Positions 1 through 7,150 of a stretch of 32,299 bases of DNA are shown piece after piece. Numbering within the stretch: position 1 is the first letter of the stretch; every line of letters starts with the position of its first letter. Both the position numbers and the translations under genes were made by a program. The notes under the pieces are model-generated. The model was not told the origin of the DNA and did no database searches. It worked only from the letters and a program-made list of their open reading frames with translations. The stretch comes from JAUIBE01 sp035267185. Its GTDB lineage: Bacteria; Pseudomonadota; Gammaproteobacteria; Xanthomonadales; SZUA-36. Location of the stretch: NCBI GenBank assembly GCA_035267185.1, contig DATFLY010000074.1:1-32299 (forward strand), given 5' to 3'.

Positions 1-774
1 TGGATGACCGGCATGTGGTTTGACCCGGATCGCAGTGGCGAGGGATTCCATATTTTTGTGCTGGATGATGAACGTGCTGTTGTGACCTGGTTCAGCTGGA
101 GCCCGAACGGCGGACAGGCCTGGTTCCTCGGAATTGGCAAAGTGGAAGGAAACAGCATCATTGTCAGCGAAACTGAAATCACCAGCGGTACGGTTTTCGG
201 TGAAGATTTCAACAGTGATGACGTGGTTCGATCAAATTGGGGAACCATCCGGATCAGCTACGAGGATTGTGTCAATGCAAACGTCACCTTCGTAAGCGAC
301 GCTGGTGAATTTGGAAATGGAGGCTATCGCCTGGAGCGTCTCAGCACGCCCAGAGGTGTCAACTGCCAGGACATGATCACTTCAGGTGGCAACACCGGGA
401 GATTCACCAGCGCCTGGTTTGACCCAACCCGCTCGGGTGAGGGCTGGTTCTTTGAAGAGCTCGCCGATGGGCGCGTGCTGGTCACCTGGTACACCTACGA
501 CCTCGACGGCAACCAGATGTGGTTGCTGGGCGTTGGCAATGTGGTCAATGGCATGGTTGAAGTACCTGAAATGCTGATTGTGAGCGGAGGCATCTTCGGT
601 CCCGATTTCGATCCCGATGCCATTGCCGAACGTGCGTGGGGCAGCCTGCGATTTGAGAAAACCGATTGTACTTCAGGACAAATCAGTTTCGAGGCGATTG
701 ATTCGGCGTTTGGATCAGCAACCCGGGAAGTCATTTTGCTTGCCGGTGTCGATGGACTGGGTTGCGCCGATTAG
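1..774 (+). CDS. Secreted-type protein with two WF-DP-x-RSGEG-F/W modules (5' truncated by window edge)
   Basis: The reading frame is open to the first base (TGG before the first ATG at 4), so the true start lies outside the window. The visible 256 residues, counted from that Met, are two tandem copies of a module of about 120 residues, roughly 3-123 and 135-256. Each copy has an N-terminal WFDP-x-RSGEG-F/W motif, a TW-F/Y-aromatic strand, a G-x-FG-x-DF turn, a WG strand and two cysteines. The cysteines are C89/C121 in the first copy and C222/C254 in the second, 32 residues apart in both, which suggests one disulfide per module and an exported location. I do not recognise a named family. A third copy is the C-terminal part of the cyclophilin at 13722-14771. 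The protein is probably extracellular or periplasmic, and I assign no function. It converges on the permease gene, 21 bp away. Confidence 0.75.
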   Translation, partial: WMTGMWFDPDRSGEGFHIFVLDDERAVVTWFSWSPNGGQAWFLGIGKVEGNSIIVSETEITSGTVFGEDFNSDDVVRSNWGTIRISYEDCVNANVTFVSDAGEFGNGGYRLERLSTPRGVNCQDMITSGGNTGRFTSAWFDPTRSGEGWFFEELADGRVLVTWYTYDLDGNQMWLLGVGNVVNGMVEVPEMLIVSGGIFGPDFDPDAIAERAWGSLRFEKTDCTSGQISFEAIDSAFGSATREVILLAGVDGLGCAD

Positions 775-795
775 AAGCCGTCCTTTTTGACCTGG

Positions 796-2004
796 CTAAA
801 TGCTGCGAGTCGCAACCGCCGGTGGAATTGCCGCCGCACGTCTGGCCGGTATGAATACCGCCAATGACGAAAGAACCCACAGCGTCACAATTCCGATGGG
901 AAGAAATCGCCAGTCAAGCCGCGGTATCTGGAACGAAACCTCCAGCCAATAGGCCGTGGCAATGGTCAGCACAACACCGAAAACCGCCCCCACCGTTGTG
1001 ATCACCCAGTTTTCCAGAACAAACTGCTTGATGATGTCCAGCTTGCGGGCACCCAGTGCCCGTCGCGTTCCAATTTGCTTGGTTCGTTGCGTGACATGAA
1101 ACGATGACAACCCCACCAACACCAGGATCGTCAGACCGATCAGCAATGAAATGACGATCCCAAGGATGATTGCCATACCCCGATCACGTCGGTAGCTGTT
1201 ATTGGCCAACTCCTCGAGAGACCGAACCGACTTGACCACCCGGCGTGGGTTGGATTGTCCCAGCTTCTGCTCAATAATCGGCATCAGCTCATCGCGCCTG
1301 CCCGGCTCTGTTCGAATAATGTATTTATTGGTCGTATACCCCGGATTTCCCGGCTGAACCACGACATGGCCAAGTTTGTCCCAATTGATCCATGAACCAT
1401 GCATATGACCAATGATGCCGACAATGGTCGATGGCTCCATGCTGCCCCAGTAGACGGTCTTGCCAAGGGCTTCTTCATCCGGAAACATTGCATCAGCCAG
1501 TTCCTGGGTGACCAGGACGGAAGCCGGGGCCGGCAGGTCAGAGTTGGGCAGAATATAGTCAATCTCTTCGGGAAGAAAATTTCGCCCTCTGTCGAGTTTT
1601 ACTCCCAGCGCATCCAGGCCCTGCTCACCCCATCGATACCGGGCGGTCGAGGTTGAATCTAGCGACTCATCCGGAACCGTTCGAAGTCCGGTTCCAGATC
1701 CGGAGCCACTCAGGGGCACATGGTTGGAAACAGTGGAAGCAACCACGCCGGGAATGCCCCTGATCAGGTCCATGTCGTTTCGAATGCTGTCGACAACATC
1801 AAAATCCTCGCCGAATCCACGAACATAGACAGTGACCACATTGTCCACATCAATTCCCGGATCACGATTCATCTTCTCGATTCTCTGCAAAACGATAAAC
1901 AGGGAATTAATAACAATCGCAAGAGTGACTGCAATTTGAAGCGCAACCAGGAATGGCCCTGTCTTGCTGCGCATCAGGGCTGAAAGCATTGGGCGAATTC
2001 CCAT
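796..2004 (-). CDS. ABC transporter permease, MacB/FtsX type (second of pair)
   Basis: This is a 402-residue integral membrane protein of the MacB/FtsX permease superfamily. It has one TM segment near residues 16-38, a large extracytoplasmic MacB_PCD-like domain, and three C-terminal TM segments. A TRRALGARKLDI motif sits in the cytoplasmic loop that contacts the ATPase, and the end is the usual ARRAAAIPPAVATR. I chose the ATG at 2002-2004 over the upstream start at 2106. It lies 7 bases after AGGAG, and that ribosome site overlaps the TAG stop of the upstream permease, a layout typical of translational coupling. Such permeases work in ATP-driven mechanotransmission or efflux (macrolide, lipoprotein or peptide export). 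No ATP-binding or HlyD-type partner is adjacent, so the substrate is unknown. Confidence 0.85.
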   Translation of the reverse strand: MGIRPMLSALMRSKTGPFLVALQIAVTLAIVINSLFIVLQRIEKMNRDPGIDVDNVVTVYVRGFGEDFDVVDSIRNDMDLIRGIPGVVASTVSNHVPLSGSGSGTGLRTVPDESLDSTSTARYRWGEQGLDALGVKLDRGRNFLPEEIDYILPNSDLPAPASVLVTQELADAMFPDEEALGKTVYWGSMEPSTIVGIIGHMHGSWINWDKLGHVVVQPGNPGYTTNKYIIRTEPGRRDELMPIIEQKLGQSNPRRVVKSVRSLEELANNSYRRDRGMAIILGIVISLLIGLTILVLVGLSSFHVTQRTKQIGTRRALGARKLDIIKQFVLENWVITTVGAVFGVVLTIATAYWLEVSFQIPRLDWRFLPIGIVTLWVLSSLAVFIPARRAAAIPPAVATRSI

Positions 2005-2014
2005 CGATCCACTC

Positions 2015-3331
2015 CTACATGGTTTTAAGTTGTGATGCTGGCGGAATCCTGCAAACCCGCCACGCCGGATAGAGACCGGCAAGAATGCCGCTGATGATCG
2101 ATACACCGACTGCTGTTAGCGTCATGACCCAGTCGAGCCGGGCCAGCCCTGCGGGTGAATCGTAAAGGGCCTCAATGCCCTGCAACCCAAGCCCGGCGAG
2201 CGCGAGCCCCAGCACACCACCGATGAACCCGATCACAACCACTTCCACGATCTGCTGTTTAAAAATCGTATCCCGGCTGGCGCCAAGTGCGCGCCGAAGA
2301 CTGACTTCACCTTTCTTGCCAACAAATTTGGTCAGCAACAGGGCAATGGTGCTGATGATGCAAACCAGGAGGAACATGAAGGACAAACCCACCAGTACCC
2401 TGGCATCGTTGGCAACCACCTCGTGGTATTCCATCCACTCCATGACATCGTAGATGTTATTGTTCATAGGGCGTTCAAACCGGCCCAGCTGTTTTTGCCC
2501 CTCAACGTAGGCATCAAGATGATCGACATAAGTTTCGCGATCACGGCTGCTGTCCAGCTCAACGAAATACTGTATCCAGAGCGATTCGGAGTTCAGCCAT
2601 TGCTCGAAGGTCTCAATGGATTCTGACTTCCAGCCCCAGTCACTACCCTCGGAAATAAGCTCCAGTTCTCTGGTCAGGCTGAACGGAACGAACATATCCT
2701 GAACCTCCTGGAATCCGCCGTTGATCGGGTCGTAAAACCTTGGTGTCGGCTCCCAGGTATCGGTCACTCCGACAACCCGGAATCTTCGCTGCTGAATCGT
2801 CAGGTACTCACCTACACTATCCTCCCCCCCAAATAATCGCTCGTTCAGGGATCGGGAGAGTACAACCACGGTTTCCGCATTCTGATCGGAGTCTTTACCC
2901 CACCCGCTTCCGTAAAGAAACGGCACATTAAACATGGGAAAGAAGTCTGCCGTTGCAACCCGGCCACCAGCTTCAAAGGGCACTTCACCATCGACGCGGG
3001 GTTCAATAATAAGGCTGGTCTCGAACATGGCCGTCTGGCGCTTTCCGGCCGCCAGCCGCTCAAGACGTTCGGCATCGGCAAACGTCAGCTGATGCGGTGC
3101 TCTTTCAGGACGGTCATCATCAAACGGACGAAGTGGATCCCAGCTATCAAGCGTGATCGCAAAAAGCACATCACTTTTTTCTGGTATCGGATTTCCGCTC
3201 ATCATGTAATGAACGGTTAGCGTGGTCATGCTGACGCCAACGCCCACGCCTATGGCTGCAACCATGAGCAGTGTCATGATCGGATTGCGTCGCATACTCC
3301 AGAGTGCAAGTTTTAAGTTGTATTTGAGCAT
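2015..3331 (-). CDS. ABC transporter permease, MacB/FtsX type (first of pair)
   Basis: This is a 438-residue MacB/FtsX-type permease. An N-terminal amphipathic stretch and TM (about residues 17-38, with MRRNPIMT before it) precede a MacB_PCD-like periplasmic region. Three C-terminal TM segments follow, with a SLRRALGASRDTIFKQQ loop between the first and second, and the end is YPAWRVCRIPPASQLKTM. The frame is open up to 3517, but the start at 3331 (MLKYNLKLALWSM) matches family N-termini and removes a non-family extension. No strong ribosome site precedes it. The gene runs divergently from the ArsR gene across the palindrome at 3425-3448, so it may share that control. Only 10 bp separate its stop from the next permease start. 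The cognate ATPase is not in the window. Confidence 0.85.
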   Translation of the reverse strand: MLKYNLKLALWSMRRNPIMTLLMVAAIGVGVGVSMTTLTVHYMMSGNPIPEKSDVLFAITLDSWDPLRPFDDDRPERAPHQLTFADAERLERLAAGKRQTAMFETSLIIEPRVDGEVPFEAGGRVATADFFPMFNVPFLYGSGWGKDSDQNAETVVVLSRSLNERLFGGEDSVGEYLTIQQRRFRVVGVTDTWEPTPRFYDPINGGFQEVQDMFVPFSLTRELELISEGSDWGWKSESIETFEQWLNSESLWIQYFVELDSSRDRETYVDHLDAYVEGQKQLGRFERPMNNNIYDVMEWMEYHEVVANDARVLVGLSFMFLLVCIISTIALLLTKFVGKKGEVSLRRALGASRDTIFKQQIVEVVVIGFIGGVLGLALAGLGLQGIEALYDSPAGLARLDWVMTLTAVGVSIISGILAGLYPAWRVCRIPPASQLKTM

Positions 3332-3424
3332 TACAGTCTTAGATGCCGGAAAATCAAAAAGGGTTAGTAAGAAAAGACGCACCAAAATCAGGTTCGTTAC
3401 ATTTTGCTTGCAATTCGTCCAAAG

Positions 3425-3448
3425 ATACGTGACCATATAGTCACGTAT
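3425..3448. promoter_or_regulatory. Perfect palindrome, probable ArsR operator
   Basis: ATACGTGAC and GTCACGTAT form 9-base perfect inverted arms around the 6-base spacer CATATA. The site ends 17 bases before the ArsR ATG and lies in the divergent gap between the regulator and the permease pair. ArsR-family dimers typically bind imperfect palindromes of this size in their own promoters. A possible -10 (TATAGT, 3436-3441) falls inside it, so bound repressor would block RNA polymerase. Assignment to this regulator is inferred from position. Confidence 0.6.
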
Positions 3449-3465
3449 TGAGAGACAGGCCCCCA

Positions 3466-3801
3466 ATGGCGAACAAACAGAAGCAAAGCATTCCGGACAA
3501 CGCCATCTGGAGCGCACTCAATGACCCATCAAGAAGGCAAATCCTGGATATGTTGAGAGTCTCACCTATGACAACGGGTGAAATCTGTGAACATTTCGAG
3601 TTCACGCGCTTTGCCGTCATGAAGCATCTCAAGTTGCTCGAAAAAGCAGGCCTTGTGATTTCAGCAAAGTCAGGGCGGGAAAGAACCAACCACCTGAATC
3701 CGGTTCCCCTCCAGGAAATGTACCGCCGATGGATCAAACCTTTTGAACAATTACCTGCAGACCGGCTGCTGCGGCTAAAAAAGCTGGCAGCAAGTCTCTA
3801 A
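3466..3801 (+). CDS. ArsR-family winged-helix transcriptional regulator
   Basis: This is a 111-residue wHTH regulator of the ArsR/SmtB superfamily. The helices run through NDPSRRQILDMLR, then MTTGEICEHF, and the recognition helix TRFAVMKHLKLLEKAGLV. The wing is ISAKSGRERTNHLNP. The subgroup ending in PLQEMYRRWIKPFEQ is commonly paired with SRPBCC (AHSA1-like) proteins, as here. No metal-binding ELCVCDL-type cysteine motif is present, so metal sensing is unlikely. I chose the ATG at 3466 rather than the in-frame TTG at 3448 because the TTG lies in the palindrome and the ATG begins at the usual family length. The gene is followed after 10 bases by the SRPBCC gene and probably represses its own operon. 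Confidence 0.9.
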   Translation: MANKQKQSIPDNAIWSALNDPSRRQILDMLRVSPMTTGEICEHFEFTRFAVMKHLKLLEKAGLVISAKSGRERTNHLNPVPLQEMYRRWIKPFEQLPADRLLRLKKLAASL

Positions 3802-3811
3802 GGAGAAAGTG

Positions 3812-4294
3812 ATGAAAACCGAATCAAGCAATATTGGCAATGTCAGCATGGAAATCACCATCGAGGCCACTCCTGCAAAAGTATGGGAGGCACTGACTTC
3901 ACATATCGGAGAGTGGTGGCCCGACGATTTCTATGCCGGCGGTTCTGCCGGTGCAAGGAATTTCCTGCTCGAAACCGAACCAGGCGGAAGAATGTATGAA
4001 TCGTGGGACGGAGGTGGTGGAACCCAGTGGGGCACCGTGGTCACCGCTGACCCTGAAAAGACCCTGCAAATTGTTGGAAACCAGTTTCCCAATTGGGGTG
4101 GCCCGATTCAGTGGTATGGCACATGGAATCTGGAAGAATTCGAGGGTGGGACAAAACTGAGATTTGATGAAGCCGCGGTCGGAAATATCACAGAAGGCAC
4201 CATGAGGGAAAAAGACCAGGGATGGCAATACCTGTGGGCCACTCTAAAAGCTCATGCAGAGGGCCAGCCTGCACCGTCTTGGCCTGATTCCTGA
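3812..4294 (+). CDS. SRPBCC (START/AHSA1-like) domain protein
   Basis: This is a 160-residue cytoplasmic helix-grip protein. It begins with the characteristic beta strand and helix (MEITIEATPAKVWEALT), followed by the EWWP-DDF turn, a GGRMYESW strand, and a C-terminal helix EKDQGWQYLWATLKAHAEG, as in AHSA1/START-like proteins. These proteins bind small hydrophobic ligands or act as chaperone cofactors, and the ligand cannot be told from sequence. I start it at the ATG at 3812, 6 bases after AGGAG. The GTG directly before it (3809) is too close to that site. The upstream ArsR stop overlaps the AGGAG, so the two genes form one coupled operon. Confidence 0.88.
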   Translation: MKTESSNIGNVSMEITIEATPAKVWEALTSHIGEWWPDDFYAGGSAGARNFLLETEPGGRMYESWDGGGGTQWGTVVTADPEKTLQIVGNQFPNWGGPIQWYGTWNLEEFEGGTKLRFDEAAVGNITEGTMREKDQGWQYLWATLKAHAEGQPAPSWPDS

Positions 4295-4374
4295 TCAGTG
4301 GGTGCCTGCGCCACGAGCCGGAAGGAGAACTTCACGTATTGAAGGCTGTGAAACAGAGGCTACAAAAGTGTTCG

Positions 4375-4401
4375 AGACGCAGCCCCTTACAGGCTGCGTC
4401 T
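4375..4401. terminator. Hairpin terminator between convergent genes
   Basis: AGACGCAGCC and GGCTGCGTCT are perfect 10-base inverted arms with a 7-base loop (CCTTACA). The hairpin is followed on the plus strand by TGTCTT and AT-rich sequence. It sits 80 bases after the SRPBCC stop and 10 bases past the end of the minus-strand gene at 4411, so it can serve both directions. The T-tract is poor, so efficiency is uncertain. Confidence 0.6.
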
Positions 4402-4410
4402 GTCTTAAAA

Positions 4411-4881
4411 TTAACGCTTGGAGGTGATGGCAGCACACATATAGAGCTTCTCGGTATCAGGCCAGGACCAGACCATCACCCGCTTGGCCTCGCCTGAACC
4501 GCCTGTATCGTGATCTTCGAACCAGAATTTGACCGGCCCGCCCTCGGTATCAATCGTCACGATTCCGTTCCAGTCTGCTGTCGCCTCAACAATTTTCAGC
4601 TTCTTGCATTCATGAAAACGGGTACCGACTTTCTCGCGCAGGCAGCGCTCAACCCTTCGGGGATCAACTGTGATTTCGTGGCTGGCCAGCGCACCACTTT
4701 TTACCTCGTCAACCTCAGCACAACCAAACGTTGATTTCGATTTAATGCTGAAAGGCGAACTGGTTTGCGGCTCGTTGCCATCACTACCGTCCTGGGCCAG
4801 AAGCGCCGGTGATACCATCAGGAGTAACACCAGGCCGAATGTTGCGATAAATACTGAATTCAATTTGCGTAATGTCTTCAT
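4411..4881 (-). CDS. Secreted hypothetical protein with four cysteines
   Basis: I do not recognise this 156-residue protein. It has a clear Sec signal peptide: KTLRK at the N-terminus, hydrophobic residues 10-27, and a likely cut after LLA at 29. The mature part begins with an acidic Ser-rich linker, followed by a compact domain with cysteines at 54, 80, 92 and 149. Even cysteine number and export suggest two disulfides in the periplasm or outside the cell. The C-terminal half (VKFWFEDHD, VMVWSWPD) looks like beta strands. It is monocistronic, convergent with the ArsR operon through the hairpin at 4375-4401, and shares a gap with the repeat region at 4972-5067. Confidence 0.65.
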   Translation of the reverse strand: MKTLRKLNSVFIATFGLVLLLMVSPALLAQDGSDGNEPQTSSPFSIKSKSTFGCAEVDEVKSGALASHEITVDPRRVERCLREKVGTRFHECKKLKIVEATADWNGIVTIDTEGGPVKFWFEDHDTGGSGEAKRVMVWSWPDTEKLYMCAAITSKR

Positions 4882-4971
4882 AATCGTGTGCCCTCAACCA
4901 ATATTTTCCTAAATAGTTCTTCGGACTGCTTCGGAAACATTTCTCTGTTAGACGCCATTGAGCCAGTAAAC

Positions 4972-5067
4972 GTTACGTATTCAAAGATTTTGAGTGGAAG
5001 GATTCGATAGACCGAGACTTCGATACGCGGAGGCGTCCATCACAGTTACGAAAACGAGATTTTGAGT
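4972..5067. repeat. Imperfect direct repeats in intergenic spacer
   Basis: GTTACG, 6-7 bases, then AGATTTTGAGT occurs at 4972-4995 and again at 5045-5067. Between them TTCGATA occurs twice (5003-5009 and 5019-5025). The block lies between the secreted protein gene and the 3' end of the photolyase gene. It encodes nothing convincing. It could be a small dispersed intergenic repeat, but no second copy is in this window. Confidence 0.4.
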
Positions 5068-5087
5068 AAATTAACGCCCTCAGGGAT

Positions 5088-6512
5088 TCATGACTTCTGC
5101 CGGATCGACTGATAAGCATCAAGCGCCCTGACCCGGGCTTCGGCATGATCAACAACAGGTCTGGGGTAGTTTTTACCAAGTCTCAGGCCAGCTTGCTCCA
5201 ACACGTCATCCGGGGCCTGCCAGGGCTGATTCAGATACTTATTCGGGAGGTCACCCAGTTCAGGGACCCATTGACGGATATAGTCACCTTCACCATCAAA
5301 CTTCTCACCCTGGGTCATCGGATTGAACACCCGGAAGTAAGGCGCAGCATCGGCGCCGCTTCCTGCGATCCACTGCCATCCCATGGTGTTGTTGGCAAGA
5401 TCCGCATCCACAAGCGTGTCCCAGAACCAGCGGGCACCCTCATGCCAGTGGATCATCAGGTCCTTCACAAGAAATGAACCAACGATCATGCGAACCCGGT
5501 TGTGCATCCAGCCGGTATGCCACAATTCCCGCATTCCAGCATCGACAATCGGAAAACCGGTCTGCCCTTTTTGCCAGGCTTGCAATTGTTCCTTTGATTC
5601 ACGCCATGGAAATGCATCAAACTTGCGATTGAGATTTTGCTCGGTTGTTTCAGGAAAGTGATAGAGCAGGTGGTGCGCAAATTCGCGCCAGACAATCTGT
5701 TTCAAATAGGGCGTCACCTTGTCAGCCCGGCTGGCTGTTTCGTGAAAAATCCTGCGAGGGCTGATTTCACCAAAGTGCAAATGGGGAGACAATCGCGAGG
5801 TTCCCGGCTGACCTGGCAAATCCCGACGAATGTCATACTTTTCAACAGCGCTTTCCAGGAACGCTTCCAGCCTGGCTTTGGCGCCCTTTTCACCTGGCTG
5901 CCAGGCTTCGATGATGCTTTTATGCCAGGGGATACTCGGCAATAAGCCCAGGTCTTCAACTGAAACCGATGCAGGCCATTGATCGGGACCTGGAATTTCG
6001 GTCTCCCGTGGCAATGGTTGAGAGGGCATTCCCCGGCTTTCGAGCGCCCGCCAGAATGGTGTGTAAACCTTGTAAGGTGTGCCCTGTTTGTTCTTCACTT
6101 CCCAGGGCTCATACAGAAGCGACCCATTGAAGCTCCTGACTTCGAGCCCCTGCTCATGCAATGATTCCTTGATCGCCTTGTCGCGGGATATGGTCTCCGG
6201 CTCGTACAGACGGTTCCAGTAAATGTGGCTGGCATTCGTCTCGGCAACCAGGTTCTGCAGCAATTCCAGCTCAGAGCCCTCCCGCAAAACCAGCCGGGAG
6301 TCGATCGAATCCAGTTCTGCTGACAGGGATTTTAATGATTCGTGCAACCAGACTCTGGTTGCAGCGCCCTCCCCCCATTTTCCGTCATCATCGGGCACGT
6401 GGAGATAGACCGGGATCACTGCTTCGTTTTCTTCCACGGCCGCACGCAGCGCCGGGTTGTCATCCAGTCGCAGGTCCTTTCGAAACCAGAAGATGGCCGT
6501 TTGTCTGGTCAA
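5088..6512 (-). CDS. phrB: Deoxyribodipyrimidine photo-lyase (CPD class I)
   Basis: This flavoenzyme splits UV-induced cyclobutane pyrimidine dimers in DNA using blue light. All family landmarks are present in 474 residues. The N-terminal antenna domain begins FWFRKDLRLDDNPAL (8-22). The FAD domain has TSRLSPHLHFGEISPR (238-253), WREFAHHL (275-282), TGFPIVDAGMREL (318-330) and GWQWIAGSGADAAPYFRVFNP (378-398). The electron-transfer tryptophan triad appears intact as W303, W356 and W379. The frame starts with TTG at 6512, preceded by AGGA 8-9 bases upstream. No ATG lies nearer, and the TTG puts the WFR motif at the usual distance from the N-terminus. The class is probably bacterial CPD class I. 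Antenna chromophore type (MTHF or 8-HDF) cannot be decided. It is divergent from the gene at 6603. Confidence 0.95.
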   Translation of the reverse strand: MTRQTAIFWFRKDLRLDDNPALRAAVEENEAVIPVYLHVPDDDGKWGEGAATRVWLHESLKSLSAELDSIDSRLVLREGSELELLQNLVAETNASHIYWNRLYEPETISRDKAIKESLHEQGLEVRSFNGSLLYEPWEVKNKQGTPYKVYTPFWRALESRGMPSQPLPRETEIPGPDQWPASVSVEDLGLLPSIPWHKSIIEAWQPGEKGAKARLEAFLESAVEKYDIRRDLPGQPGTSRLSPHLHFGEISPRRIFHETASRADKVTPYLKQIVWREFAHHLLYHFPETTEQNLNRKFDAFPWRESKEQLQAWQKGQTGFPIVDAGMRELWHTGWMHNRVRMIVGSFLVKDLMIHWHEGARWFWDTLVDADLANNTMGWQWIAGSGADAAPYFRVFNPMTQGEKFDGEGDYIRQWVPELGDLPNKYLNQPWQAPDDVLEQAGLRLGKNYPRPVVDHAEARVRALDAYQSIRQKS

Positions 6513-6602
6513 ATTGTTTTCCTGATTGGCTACCGGGACTTACAATGCGGTCTCTCGTGCCAAACGCAACCTTCATCAGGCCAACCGCTAAGAGAAACAC
6601 AT

Positions 6603-7109
6603 ATGAACCTGGACAAACTTAATCAATGGTTGACGCTTCTGGCAAACCTGGGCGTCCTGGTTGGCCTGGTATTCCTGATCGTTGAATTGAATCAGTCCAA
6701 TCGGATCGCGGTTTACCAGGCGGAGAGCACCAGAACCTCACAGTTTCTGAGCATGAACACCTCGCGAATAGAAAATCCGGAAATCATTGTGAAACTCATG
6801 GATCCCGATCCGGAGCTGAATGAAATCGAATGGGTTCAGGCGCTGTATACCGCCCGCCAGCAGACCAACACCTGGATTGATGCAGAAAACGCCGTCATCA
6901 ATGGCCTGATATCCGATGCGACCTACCAGGGCATCTTCAACGACATCGATACTGTTATTCAGGAAATGCCTGGTCTGATTCCGGCTTTTGAATATCTTTT
7001 TGAAGCCTATAAGCTGGATGAGGACACCAACCTGGAAACCATGGCATACCTGCTGAATTCGGTCAATGAATACAAGGAACAGAATGCGTTGGGTGACCAG
7101 ATCCCTTAA
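6603..7109 (+). CDS. One-TM hypothetical protein
   Basis: This 168-residue protein starts MNLDKLNQWLTLLANLGVLV, followed by LVFLIVELNQSNR, so there is one TM segment at about 10-28. Similar N-termini are familiar from uncharacterised membrane proteins of marine bacteria. The remaining 140 residues are predicted soluble and mostly helical, with acidic stretches (DPDPELNEIEW, DEDTNLE). No enzyme motif is visible. I start it at the ATG at 6603. The frame continues upstream into the photolyase gene, which is not credible coding. A possible -10 (TACAAT, 6541-6546) lies in the divergent gap, but no good -35 matches it. Function unknown. Confidence 0.7.
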   Translation: MNLDKLNQWLTLLANLGVLVGLVFLIVELNQSNRIAVYQAESTRTSQFLSMNTSRIENPEIIVKLMDPDPELNEIEWVQALYTARQQTNTWIDAENAVINGLISDATYQGIFNDIDTVIQEMPGLIPAFEYLFEAYKLDEDTNLETMAYLLNSVNEYKEQNALGDQIP

Positions 7110-7150
7110 ATCAACATATATACACCAGCGTTATCGGGGAGCACCCGGCT

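Noticed and set aside
2005..2106. Upstream start for the second permease
   Set aside because: The extra 34 residues lie within the upstream permease gene, are not family-like, and the ATG at 2004 has a good AGGAG.
4340..4516. Short plus-strand frame starting with TTG after AGGAG behind the SRPBCC gene
   Set aside because: It runs through the terminator hairpin and into the antisense of the secreted protein gene.
4973..5179. Minus-strand reading frame of 68 codons across the photolyase end and intergenic repeats
   Set aside because: It overlaps the photolyase C-terminus, is Ser/Arg-rich, and has no ribosome site. It is better explained by the repeat block.
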